This document shows positions 47,301 to 55,793 of a stretch of 64,000 nucleotides of DNA, in pieces. The notes beneath the pieces are model-generated. The model saw nothing but the letters and a program-made list of their open reading frames with translations. It had not been told where the DNA came from and ran no database searches. The stretch's first letter is position 1; every line of letters starts with the position of its first letter. Location of the stretch: assembly GCA_016715505.1 (NCBI GenBank), contig JADJZY010000033.1:62001-126000 (forward strand). Direction: 5' to 3'. Source of the DNA: Bacteroidota bacterium (GTDB lineage Bacteria; Bacteroidota; Bacteroidia; Chitinophagales; Chitinophagaceae). The position numbers were made by a program, and so were the translations under genes.

Positions 47301-47634
47301 TGTGACTGCTGCCTGCCTCATGGTTCGTGCGGAGGTGTATGATGCGGTTGGAGGAATGGATGAGATTTTTGAAGTTGAATACAATGATGTGGACTTATGT
47401 TTGAGAATACAGGAAGCCGGCTACAATAATGTGTATCTTCCTCACGTCAGCTTATATCATTTTGAATCAGCAACCAGAGGACATCCTCACCAAAGCAAAT
47501 CAGGCTACGAAAGGCATTTAAAGGAAATGGCCCTGTTTAAAGAACGTTGGCAAAAAATCATCGACCATGACCCTTACTACAATCCAAATTTAAATTTAGG
47601 AGTACATGATTTCAGCATGAACCTGATGGCTTAG
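44348..47634 (+). CDS. Large multi-domain family 2 glycosyltransferase, one frameshift
   Basis: 1095 residues after repair. The first frame ends at 45652 and the second begins inside it. Adding one A to the A3 at 45630-45632 turns QMRNCKR-stop into QNEELQALKHFSHQ and joins them. Domain order: residues 1-375 resemble a degenerate GT-A domain (SGTRMHGIIGFTKKDWQSTTG and FQQWDLCLNI recall the donor-binding end); 376-480 are a helical, basic linker; then two GT2 domains, the first starting PLISIIMPVYNPPLKYLKEA with DHDDLITRNAL and the second PLVSIIIPSKDQTELLKNTV with LLNNDVEVIHDDWLE. Such tandem enzymes build polyrhamnose- or similar O-chains. It closes the rightward part of the export locus and is convergent with the lyase gene. 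Confidence 0.85.
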
Positions 47635-47645
47635 CTGAATTTGAA

Positions 47646-48497
47646 TCAAGCATTAAAAATAGACGATGATATGGCTTGAGCCTTCATCAAAGTTTCCTGA
47701 TTTAAAGAGATTTGATATCCGTTTTGTTCAAGGGTATTCAGCAATTGTTCGGTAGCCAAATTACCGACCAAATCATCCTGAGCCATAGGGCAGCCGCCTA
47801 TCCCACCAATTGCTGCATCAAATCGCCGACATCCGGATTTCAGCGCAGCTTCAATTTTTTCAGCCGCTTTTTCCTTTGTTGAATGAAAATGTGCACCAAA
47901 TTCCAAATTTGAAAATTCAGCTTTCAGGTTGGAAAAGATATATGAAATATTATCCGGCGCACTTACGCCAACGGTATCACTCATGGCAAAAATTTGTACA
48001 CCTAATTTTTGTAACTCATCGACCCATTTCAAAGCTACTTCCGCATTATACGGATCGCCATATGGATTTCCAAAACCCATGGAGATGTATATGACCAATT
48101 GTTTATTTTTTTGAATACACAATTTTTGTATTTCTTCCACCCGAATTAAAGAGTCGGCTATGCTACTATTGGTATTCAGTTTTTGGAAAGTTTCTGAAAT
48201 CGAAAACGGAAAACCCAGATAAGAGATTTCGTCATATTGTACCGCCTCTTCTGCGCCTCTGGTATTGGCAATAATGGCTAATAATTTGGTGTCGCTCATT
48301 TTTATTTTGGCCAACACCTCACGGGTATCTGCTAATTGCGGAATTGCTTTTGGAGAAACAAATGAACCGAAATCAAGTGTATCAAAACCCACTTGTAAAA
48401 GTGTATTGATCCATTCGATTTTTTTTTCGGTAGGAATAAAAGTCTTCCAGCCCTGCATCGCGTCTCTGGGGCATTCGATGATTTTTACATTGGTCAT
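47646..48497 (-). CDS. mvaB: Hydroxymethylglutaryl-CoA lyase
   Basis: 283 residues, a DRE-TIM-like metal-dependent lyase. It begins VKIIECPRDAMQGWKTFIPT, has DTLDFGSFVSPKAIPQLADT, the metal-binding FGAHFHSTKEKA (two His) and the signature GGIGGCPMAQDDLVGN with the catalytic Cys. It cleaves HMG-CoA to acetoacetate and acetyl-CoA in leucine breakdown. Length is slightly shorter than the roughly 300 residues of typical bacterial forms. The start ATG lies just after a TATTTTTG element on the minus strand (48502-48509). A matching CoA-transferase B subunit for acetoacetate lies at 26120-26779. Confidence 0.93.
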   Translation of the reverse strand: MTNVKIIECPRDAMQGWKTFIPTEKKIEWINTLLQVGFDTLDFGSFVSPKAIPQLADTREVLAKIKMSDTKLLAIIANTRGAEEAVQYDEISYLGFPFSISETFQKLNTNSSIADSLIRVEEIQKLCIQKNKQLVIYISMGFGNPYGDPYNAEVALKWVDELQKLGVQIFAMSDTVGVSAPDNISYIFSNLKAEFSNLEFGAHFHSTKEKAAEKIEAALKSGCRRFDAAIGGIGGCPMAQDDLVGNLATEQLLNTLEQNGYQISLNQETLMKAQAISSSIFNA

Positions 48498-48501
48498 GAT
48501 A

Positions 48502-48532
48502 CAAAAATAGGTACAAGTTTAAGCAATTCCAA
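48502..48532 (-). promoter_or_regulatory. Promoter of the HMG-CoA lyase gene
   Basis: On the minus strand, TATTTTTG (48502-48509) with TTG (48530-48532) 20 bases upstream fits the Bacteroidota promoter. The -7 element ends 4 bases before the ATG, so the message would be leaderless or start with a very short leader. Confidence 0.45.
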
Positions 48533-48567
48533 CCTGACTTCATTGATACGGCATATACCAAAACAAC

Positions 48568-50889
48568 TTACAAAGATTTTAAACGCAGTCCGACATAATA
48601 GGTTCGAGGGGCAGCAGGTCCATAAATATAATTGCTGTCGCGATATTTACTACTATCAAAGTCCTGTTGGTAGGCATTAAAAATATTTTTGATACCGGCA
48701 TTCCATTCCAATCGACAATGCCATTTTGGAAAGAGGAAACTTTGAGATACTTTCAAACTCCATTCCAGAAAGGTGGAAGTTGTTTTCAAGGTATCCGTAG
48801 ATTGTTCAGGAGAACCACCCATATGGAGTAATTGCATCGGGCCTGTTAATACCGAATTCAGATGGACAAAAAATGTACTCAAGGGGGTCCAGCTTAAATT
48901 TGCATAACCATAATATTCCGGAGTGCGTAAAAAATTGCGTCCACTGTAATTCAATAAATACGGAACGCTGTTTTGATATTGGGCTTTTTGCATGGTGAGA
49001 GCAGCTTCCCATTGCCATCTTCGTTGGTGATTTAATCTGGTTTCGAGGGTAATACCATACACATACGCATCTGAGCCATTGGTCTTTTCGAAAATCATTC
49101 CGATTGAATCTTGCCCCCATTCGCGGGTAGTAAATGCATTCGCCAGAGAAGTATAAAATATTTCCGCTGTTAAACCCATAGCTGTATGCGGATTTAAACG
49201 GTCGGCATTGACAGATGCGTGCCAGCTATTTGAACGTTCCGCCTGGAGTTGAGGATCAATGCGAATACGCGAAACGCCGCCACCGGCAAATGACATATGC
49301 AAATCCATATCGAATGCCTGCGGTGCCCGAAATCCGCTGCCATAAGAAATTCGATACTGAATATTTTTTTGGGGTTTAAACATCAAAGCCAAACGCGGAC
49401 TGATCAAATCCTTTTTTAAAAAATTATGAATATCATAGCGCAATCCGCTAAGAAGGGTCCAATGTGGTAAAAAATTCCAATCGCTTTGTAAAAATATACC
49501 AAGGTTACGGGTATGCTGATTCACCAGATAATGATATGATTGTATTTCATCCTTTATACCGTCTTGAACATATTCAGCACCAATGGTAAAAATATTTTTA
49601 TCATGAAATAAAAAGGCAGGCTTCCAATTCAATTGAGTGCCCCCCTGAAAGGTCAGATTATTTGAATAGCCATAGGGAGGACGACTCAAATGCGATATTT
49701 TTTCTAAACTGTCATCGGGCATAGTACCTGTGTAATGGGAGCGATAGGTATGTTGAAAACCGGAATAAATGATCCAAGACAATGCATCTGAAAAATTATT
49801 CTGATAGTCGAAAGAGAATAGATTGATTTGATGTAAACGTTCCTCCGCTTGTTGAGCCAGATGCGCTTGTCTGGTAGCCAAATCTCCTCCGTACCGGTAT
49901 TCACGAATATTACTCCAGTGCAATTCCATTTTTTGATGGGCCCTCGGTTTCCAAAATGCCTGCACACCAAAAGTTCGGTTATTCAACTCAGGTATTTCCG
50001 AAAATCCATCATCTTGAATATCATAAGCCTGACGTTTTCTAAATGAAATGAATGAACTTATTCCGGCATTTCGTTTTTGATTGATCCAATTCGCCTGAGC
50101 ATTCAACTGATAGTCCCAGGTTTTTCCATCCATCAACTGCAAACCCTGAAAAATTTCCCATTCCTTTTTGTTTGGAATTTTTGTAATGATATTTACGGTT
50201 CCTGCAATAGCGCTGGAGCCATATAAGGTGGATCCACCTCCTCGTATGATTTCAATGCGATCGATCATATTCACCGGAAATTGCTCAAGACCATACATGC
50301 CCATCAGCGGACTAAACAATGGGCGGCCATTCACCAAAATTTGAGAGTAAGCACCCGGCAAACCATTCATGCGGAGTTGCGTGTAGTTGCATGTTTGACA
50401 ATCCGTTTCCACCCTCAATCCTGCCTGGAATTTTAAGCCTTCCGATAAATTACAAGCCTGCACCCTTTGTAATGATTTCTGATCCATGATATGAACCAAT
50501 ACCGGAGCATCAGATTTTTTTCGTTGTGTTCGCGTGGCCGAAACTACAATGGTATTTAATTGATTGAAAGATTCCTGCAATTTTAAAGCTACCTCTTTCA
50601 AGGTATCCTCTTCGTTGATTTGAATGGGATAAATGATTTTGTCAAAATTGGAACTTACAACTAGAATCTGGTAAGTTCCCGATGACAATTGGTTGAAGTT
50701 AAATCCCCCAGCAGAATTGCTGGTATCTTTTAAATCGTTGGGTAATAATTGAACAATAATGCCCTCCTTGGCGATTCCATCCATCAAGATTTGTCCCTGA
50801 ATTTGTTTATCCTGGGCACAGATTGATTGGTGGATAAATAGAATTAGCCCCCCTATTCCCCAATTCAAATATTTCCTAAACCACCTCAT
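48568..50889 (-). CDS. TonB-dependent outer membrane receptor
   Basis: 773 residues. A signal peptide (LIFLIHQSICAQ region) is followed by a carboxypeptidase-regulatory-like domain (QIQGQILMDGIAKEGIIVQL, about residues 30-110), the plug domain (TIVVSATRTQRKKSDAPVLVH, RMNGLPGAYSQILVNGRPLF, IIRGGGSTLYGSSAIAGTVN) and a 22-strand barrel. It is nearest to the BtuB/CirA class. The plug contains a CQTCNYTQLRM segment with two Cys. Its ATG overlaps the stop of the Nramp gene (ATGA), so it is co-transcribed with a divalent metal importer. I therefore infer import of a metal complex or metal chelate, probably iron or manganese. Confidence 0.88.
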   Translation of the reverse strand: MRWFRKYLNWGIGGLILFIHQSICAQDKQIQGQILMDGIAKEGIIVQLLPNDLKDTSNSAGGFNFNQLSSGTYQILVVSSNFDKIIYPIQINEEDTLKEVALKLQESFNQLNTIVVSATRTQRKKSDAPVLVHIMDQKSLQRVQACNLSEGLKFQAGLRVETDCQTCNYTQLRMNGLPGAYSQILVNGRPLFSPLMGMYGLEQFPVNMIDRIEIIRGGGSTLYGSSAIAGTVNIITKIPNKKEWEIFQGLQLMDGKTWDYQLNAQANWINQKRNAGISSFISFRKRQAYDIQDDGFSEIPELNNRTFGVQAFWKPRAHQKMELHWSNIREYRYGGDLATRQAHLAQQAEERLHQINLFSFDYQNNFSDALSWIIYSGFQHTYRSHYTGTMPDDSLEKISHLSRPPYGYSNNLTFQGGTQLNWKPAFLFHDKNIFTIGAEYVQDGIKDEIQSYHYLVNQHTRNLGIFLQSDWNFLPHWTLLSGLRYDIHNFLKKDLISPRLALMFKPQKNIQYRISYGSGFRAPQAFDMDLHMSFAGGGVSRIRIDPQLQAERSNSWHASVNADRLNPHTAMGLTAEIFYTSLANAFTTREWGQDSIGMIFEKTNGSDAYVYGITLETRLNHQRRWQWEAALTMQKAQYQNSVPYLLNYSGRNFLRTPEYYGYANLSWTPLSTFFVHLNSVLTGPMQLLHMGGSPEQSTDTLKTTSTFLEWSLKVSQSFLFPKWHCRLEWNAGIKNIFNAYQQDFDSSKYRDSNYIYGPAAPRTYYVGLRLKSL

Positions 50890-52775
50890 TTCGCTATCAG
50901 AATGGGGATGTTTAACTGATGGCGCACGCTATCAATCGTTTGACCATGAATAAAATCGAAAATTCCGGAGTGACCATGGGCACCGAGTACCAATAAATCG
51001 GCTTCCAGTTCCTGACATATTCGGGTAATTTCCTGCACCCGATTTCCAAAACCTAGTTTATAATCTACTTGATATCCTTCAGCTTCGATCAGTTGTTGAT
51101 ACTGTTTTAATTGAAGTTCGTCTTGTTCGGCTTCCACATCAGCCAATTTTGAACCCAATAATTTTGCCGCAGCGCTTTCAACCACATGCAATAAAATAAT
51201 TCGGGTATTGGTTTCAGCCTGTCTCAAACCCTGATTTAAAACATTGGCATCTTGTGGCCCAAAATCTAAAGCAAGTACGATATTTTTATAACCGACTCCA
51301 AAATGCAATTGAATATTTTCGGGCATCTGATGTAAGCCTTGAATCCGGCGCTTTTGTTTTTTTCGAATCAAGGGATAAAAAATGGTCAGTAAAAGTAAAA
51401 TTGACAAAATGAGCAGTCCTAAAATAACCAGAATAGAAATCCATACTGATTGAGCTGAGCGGATGATGGAAATAGATTCATTCACTACCATTTTAATATT
51501 TAGAAACAAGATGAGCGCAGTAACAATCACCGATAAAATAATGAGCCAGGGTTTGATGGTAAAAACGCCCATTCGCTCCTTATGACTCACAGCATAAATG
51601 AGCGGAATAATTGCGAAGGCCAGTTGAATGGATAAGATAACCTGAGAAAAAATAAGCAGATCACCCATTTTATCCTCACCCATAAGTAAGATGGTAAAAA
51701 ATGCGGGAATGATTGCCACAGCCCGGGTAATTAATCGTCGGAGCCAAGGATTTAAGCGTATTTGCAAATAGCCTTCCATTACAATTTGACCCGCCAATGT
51801 ACCCGTCACCGTGCTACTTTGTCCGGCTGCGATTAATGCTACCGCAAATAAAATGGGTGCCCATTGAATGCCCACCAAAGGTTCAAGCAATGCATGTGCC
51901 TCTTCGATACCTGCAATTTCGGTCATGCCATTTTTATGAAAAACAGAAGCTGCTAATATTAGGATGGCCGCATTGACAAAAAGCGCCAAATTGAGTGCCA
52001 CGGTACTATCTACAAAATTCCATTTTATGGCTTTTCGTTTGGAGTCTTCATCATCGGCAATATTTCGGGTTTGTACCAATGCAGAATGTAAGTACAGGTT
52101 ATGAGGCATTACGGTGGCACCGATAATTCCTATGGCAATATACAAGGCATCTTCATCAGGTAAAGATGGAATGAGTCCGCCGGCAACTTGTACCAAATCT
52201 GGTTTGACAAAAATGAGTTCAACCAAGAATGAAACAAAAATGATAGAGATTAAGGCAATAATGAAAGCTTCCATTCGTCGCATGCCTAATTTTTGAAGAT
52301 ATAGCAAAAGGAAGGTATCTAAAATCGTGATACTCACGCCCCAAATCAGCGGCAAGCCGAACAACAAATTTAACCCAATCGCCATGCCAATGATTTCTGC
52401 AAGATCGGTAGCAGCAATGGCCAATTCTGCTAAAACATAAAGGGCAAAATTGATGAGCGGTGGATAGGTTTCCCGGTTTACCTGCGCCAAATCGCGTTTA
52501 GCAACGATGCCTAATCGGGCACAATGCGATTGGAGTAAAATGGCCATCAAATTACTCATGACCAAAACCCAAATGAGGGTGTACCCGTATTTGCTACCTC
52601 CGGCGATATCAGTGGCCCAATTCCCGGGATCCATATAACCAACACTCACCAAATACCCTGGCCCCAGAAAAGCAAAAATTCGTTTCCAGAATGAGCCGGT
52701 CTTATAGACAGGCACCGAAGCATTCACTTCCTCTAAACTTTTACCACTATGTCGATTAGTTTTATGATTCGCCAT
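50886..52775 (-). CDS. mntH: Nramp-type Mn/Fe transporter with C-terminal UspA domain
   Basis: 629 residues, against 410-430 for plain MntH. The transport part (residues 30-440) has the metal-binding helix 1 motif MDPGNWATDIAGGS and helix 6 motif MPHNLYLHSAL, and 11 hydrophobic segments. From about residue 485 the chain becomes a universal stress protein domain: NIVLALDFGPQDANVLNQGL and LLVLGAHGHSGIFDFIHGQT, the latter being the ATP-binding G-2x-G-9x-G(S/T) type loop. The fusion suggests control of the transporter by nucleotide binding. First gene of an operon with the TonB receptor, under a promoter overlapping a perfect palindrome. Confidence 0.92.
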   Translation of the reverse strand: MANHKTNRHSGKSLEEVNASVPVYKTGSFWKRIFAFLGPGYLVSVGYMDPGNWATDIAGGSKYGYTLIWVLVMSNLMAILLQSHCARLGIVAKRDLAQVNRETYPPLINFALYVLAELAIAATDLAEIIGMAIGLNLLFGLPLIWGVSITILDTFLLLYLQKLGMRRMEAFIIALISIIFVSFLVELIFVKPDLVQVAGGLIPSLPDEDALYIAIGIIGATVMPHNLYLHSALVQTRNIADDEDSKRKAIKWNFVDSTVALNLALFVNAAILILAASVFHKNGMTEIAGIEEAHALLEPLVGIQWAPILFAVALIAAGQSSTVTGTLAGQIVMEGYLQIRLNPWLRRLITRAVAIIPAFFTILLMGEDKMGDLLIFSQVILSIQLAFAIIPLIYAVSHKERMGVFTIKPWLIILSVIVTALILFLNIKMVVNESISIIRSAQSVWISILVILGLLILSILLLLTIFYPLIRKKQKRRIQGLHQMPENIQLHFGVGYKNIVLALDFGPQDANVLNQGLRQAETNTRIILLHVVESAAAKLLGSKLADVEAEQDELQLKQYQQLIEAEGYQVDYKLGFGNRVQEITRICQELEADLLVLGAHGHSGIFDFIHGQTIDSVRHQLNIPILIAK

Positions 52776-52781
52776 TTTTTT

Positions 52782-52834
52782 GTTAGATTAATCTAACTTT
52801 CTGCAAATGTAATGGATTCCGGCTTATCGGCAAA
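52782..52834 (-). promoter_or_regulatory. Promoter and palindromic operator of the Nramp-TonB operon
   Basis: Minus strand: TTTG (52831-52834), a 19-base spacer, TACATTTG (52804-52811), then a perfect 16-bp palindrome GTTAGATTAATCTAAC (52782-52797) sitting at and just after the expected transcription start and ending 7 bases before the ATG. The site resembles operators of DtxR/MntR-type metal repressors (TTAG...CTAA half sites). A repressor bound there would block transcription of the metal uptake genes when metal is plentiful. Confidence 0.7.
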
Positions 52835-53438
52835 AATTCTTATTCATCTCAGGTTTCGCCATATTCAGGAAAGCTTAAACCCATCTATCCATAAATACCC
52901 AGTATATATTACCCAAATATGTCAGCCAACGAAATCAAGTTTGAATAGAATTGAAATGAACACTACAAACTTTAAATAAATTATTCGAAAGGAAATGGTA
53001 TGCATAAAACGCATCGATCGAAAAATATCACGGGCGTGATTTAATCCAACAATTCATAGAATCATGTAAACATTATCCGAAATAATGTAACAAATTTAAA
53101 ATACTCGCAAATGAGCCTATGTAAAAAATAATGAATCGGCTATTCATGCCAAAAGATCGACTAAATGAGTTATCTTACATAAAGAAAATATTCTATGCCA
53201 AGAATGATAACGAACAAATTTTTGTTGGATAAAAATCGTCGGGTATAGATTCGTAGGTTATTTGTTTGTCGCAATAAATCGAACTACCTGAACAAGGTAT
53301 TTAGTCAAGGTTTGTCTTTTATGAACTCCATTCAAGGTTAAAAAGTGTTTGTGAATGGACCTGCATGGAACACCCCTTTTTTTCAAATAGAGTTGATTTA
53401 TCTGCATTTTATATAAAAAGTCCTATGCCAATACGATT
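52835..53438. other. Intergenic region without a recognised gene
   Basis: About 600 AT-rich bases between the Nramp promoter and the AraC-type regulator. No reading frame of coding character or RNA gene is seen. There is an inverted repeat ACATTAT (53070-53076) and ATAATGT (53082-53088), which could be a regulator site. Confidence 0.5.
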
Positions 53439-54005
53439 ATGAAAATTCACATTAAATATATGGTCTCATTGCGCTGCAAACTTGTCGTAAGAGATACCCT
53501 GGACAGGATGGGTTTATTGTATAAATATGTTGACCTGGGAGAAGTAGATTTGGTGGAAGAGTCCATTACAAGTGCACAATATGAGGAATTGAGAACAACT
53601 TTATTAAGATCCGGTCTGGAATTGATGGATGAAGTAAAATCAACGCTCGTTGAAAAGATCAAGAACGTCGTTGTTGAAATAATACACTATGCCGATGAAC
53701 TGCCCAACATTAAGACATCCCTTTATATCAGTAAAAAGCTCAATCAGAATTATACTTACCTCTCCAATTTATTCAAAGAAGTTACCGGTACTACCATTCA
53801 GCATTTTATAGTGATGCACAAAATTGAAAAAGTTAAAGAACTCATCCTTTATGATGAACTGAACCTTAACGAAATATCCGATAAATTGAATTATAGCAGT
53901 GTAGCGCATTTGTCTAATCAGTTTAAACAGGTAACCGGATTATCACCCTCTTTCTTTAAGAAATTACATTCCTATAAAATGCGAATAGCGTTGGAATCCA
54001 TCTAA
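53439..54005 (+). CDS. AraC-type regulator with HMA-like N-terminal domain
   Basis: 188 residues. The N-terminal 80 residues (MKIHIKYMVSLRCKLVVRDT, YVDLGEVDLVEESITSAQYE) match the ferredoxin-like, heavy-metal-associated fold that precedes AraC HTH domains in many Bacteroidota. In relatives known to me the loop is MVCxRC; here it is MVSLRC, so only one Cys of the CxxC pair remains. The C-terminal 100 residues form the two HTH motifs of AraC (YISKKLNQNYTYLSNLFKEV and NEISDKLNYSSVAHLSNQFK, followed by GLSPSFFKKL). It likely regulates the cupin/GH130/glycosyltransferase genes downstream. A hairpin follows the stop codon. Confidence 0.82.
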   Translation: MKIHIKYMVSLRCKLVVRDTLDRMGLLYKYVDLGEVDLVEESITSAQYEELRTTLLRSGLELMDEVKSTLVEKIKNVVVEIIHYADELPNIKTSLYISKKLNQNYTYLSNLFKEVTGTTIQHFIVMHKIEKVKELILYDELNLNEISDKLNYSSVAHLSNQFKQVTGLSPSFFKKLHSYKMRIALESI

Positions 54006-54015
54006 TCAAATCACC

Positions 54016-54042
54016 TCACTGAAATCAACCAGGTTTCAGTGA
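54016..54042 (+). other. Hairpin after the AraC-type gene
   Basis: TCACTGAAA (54016-54024) pairs perfectly with TTTCAGTGA (54034-54042) over 9 bp. No T-run follows, so it is a weak terminator at best or a transcript-stabilising structure. Confidence 0.5.
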
Positions 54043-54287
54043 ATCAACTTGCTCATAACTATGTAAAACAAATCTGTTTTTATGTAAGTCTCCAGCTTTC
54101 AAATCAACGACCTTTATCTTTCTAAAAATTGGGAGATTTTATGATGTAAAATGATTCAATATTAAAAAAGTACAGATTCGCGAATGAACGTTTAAGGAAA
54201 TCGCGGAAAAAAATATATAGTGCGACGAATCAAGTAAACTTACACACAAATCTATGAACCATTTTAAACCCAATAAAAACAAAAAAC

Positions 54288-54623
54288 ATGTTAGAATTAC
54301 AAAAAGGAATAGCTCACATCATTATCGAAATCATCGAGTATGTTCCAAATGCAGTGGTTAGTAAAACAATCATAAAAAAAACTACCGGAAACGTGACAGC
54401 CACTTCTATGGCCATCGGTGAGGAACTTGGTGAAAAGACATGTCCATTTGACACGTATGTTCAAATCATTGATGGAACAGCAGAAGTAACCATTGACGAT
54501 AACAAAATAGCGCTGAAATTAGGACAAGGAATTATCATCCCGGCTCATTCCAAACATAGTTTTAATGCCAATGAGCAATTTAAAATGATCACCACAGTCA
54601 TCAAAAGTGGATACGAGAATTAA
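54288..54623 (+). CDS. Cupin domain protein
   Basis: 111 residues, one small beta-barrel cupin. The second cupin motif is recognisable in LKLGQGIIIPAHSKHSFNAN (His in AHSKHSF) and the first around CPFDTYVQIIDGTAEVTIDD, in which the usual HxH...E pattern is weak. Small cupins bind metals or small ligands and often modulate other enzymes; no catalytic activity is claimed. It lies between the AraC-type regulator and the GH130 gene, all in one direction. Confidence 0.8.
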   Translation: MLELQKGIAHIIIEIIEYVPNAVVSKTIIKKTTGNVTATSMAIGEELGEKTCPFDTYVQIIDGTAEVTIDDNKIALKLGQGIIIPAHSKHSFNANEQFKMITTVIKSGYEN

Positions 54624-54748
54624 ATAATGACTTAAAATGGAGATTAAGACAAAACTTCTTTTAAAGATTTTCATTTTATCAAAATAGTTCCATTTACCCT
54701 CAGTTATATTTTTAATTCATTCTTTCAAACCTACTTCTAACAAGATTT

Positions 54749-55783
54749 ATGCTCACGGTGAACAAACTTGGTATTCTACTTCAGAAAACCGAACATGCTT
54801 TTGAAAGTGAGGGTGTGCTCAATCCTGCGGTGATCAAAGATGGACCAGATATTCATTTACTGTATCGGGCAGTTGCAAAAGACAATTTTTCAACCATCGG
54901 TTATTGTAAGTTGTCTGCTCCTATGTTGATAGAGGAACGTCTGACAAGTCCACTACTTTTCCCTGAATCAGAAGAAGAATTTCATGGTTTGGAAGATCCT
55001 CGCATTGTCAAAATTGAAGGATTGTTTTATTTATCCTATACTGCTTACGACGGAACCAATGCGCTTAGTGCACTTGCAACCTCTGTGGATTTAATTCATT
55101 GGACAAAACATGGCATCATCGTACCACAATTAACGTATCAGGAATTTTTAGAATTGACGGAGTTAGATCCGGAAATAGAAAAAAAATATGCCAGGTACCA
55201 TGCCAATTATACTGAACACCATCTTGCTGCAAAACCCAGTTATGTATGGGACAAAAATCCGGTACTTTTTCCAAGAAAATTAAATAATCAGTTTTGCTTT
55301 TTTCATCGAATCAAACCAGATATACAAATTGTGATTTCAGTAAATGCATTTACAGATTTAACACCTGAATACTGGAAGAATTACTTTTTTCATTTTGATG
55401 AATTTGTTGTCCTACAACCTAAATACCCGCATGAAATGGACTATATTGGTGGAGGCTGCCCTCCTATTGAAACCGAAGCCGGCTGGTTAATTATCTACCA
55501 TGGGGTAAAGGATAGTCCTAAAGGATATGTTTATTCAGCATGTGCGGCTCTTTTGGACATAGACCAACCCCAACATGAAATCGCGCGTTTGCCCTACCCC
55601 CTCTTTTTCCCTGAAAAGGAATGGGAACTCAAGGGAGAAGTCAACAATGTTTGTTTTCCTACAGGAGCCTTATTGGAAAATGATAACCTCTACATTTATT
55701 ATGGAGCGGCTGATGAACGAATTGCTGTAGCTTCTGTTTGTTTGAGTGAATTATTGCTCCAACTTTCGATGCATAAAAATTAA
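54749..55783 (+). CDS. GH130 beta-mannoside phosphorylase/hydrolase family protein
   Basis: 344 residues with the five-bladed beta-propeller pattern of GH130. The catalytic Asp lies in HGLEDPRIVKIEG, and the phosphate-binding region in GWLIIYHGVKDSPKGY with CAALLDIDQP; a terminal IYYGAADERIAVA is typical too. Members phosphorolyse or hydrolyse beta-mannosides such as mannosyl-glucose, mannosyl-GlcNAc or beta-1,2-mannobiose; the linkage cannot be read from sequence. It ends 10 bases before a GT4-like gene, suggesting they share a mannose-containing glycan as substrate or product. Confidence 0.9.
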   Translation: MLTVNKLGILLQKTEHAFESEGVLNPAVIKDGPDIHLLYRAVAKDNFSTIGYCKLSAPMLIEERLTSPLLFPESEEEFHGLEDPRIVKIEGLFYLSYTAYDGTNALSALATSVDLIHWTKHGIIVPQLTYQEFLELTELDPEIEKKYARYHANYTEHHLAAKPSYVWDKNPVLFPRKLNNQFCFFHRIKPDIQIVISVNAFTDLTPEYWKNYFFHFDEFVVLQPKYPHEMDYIGGGCPPIETEAGWLIIYHGVKDSPKGYVYSACAALLDIDQPQHEIARLPYPLFFPEKEWELKGEVNNVCFPTGALLENDNLYIYYGAADERIAVASVCLSELLLQLSMHKN

Positions 55784-55793
55784 ACCTATCCTT

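Noticed and set aside
48568..50889. Vitamin B12 receptor BtuB
   Set aside because: Similarity is to the general class only; the coupling to Nramp favours a metal complex.
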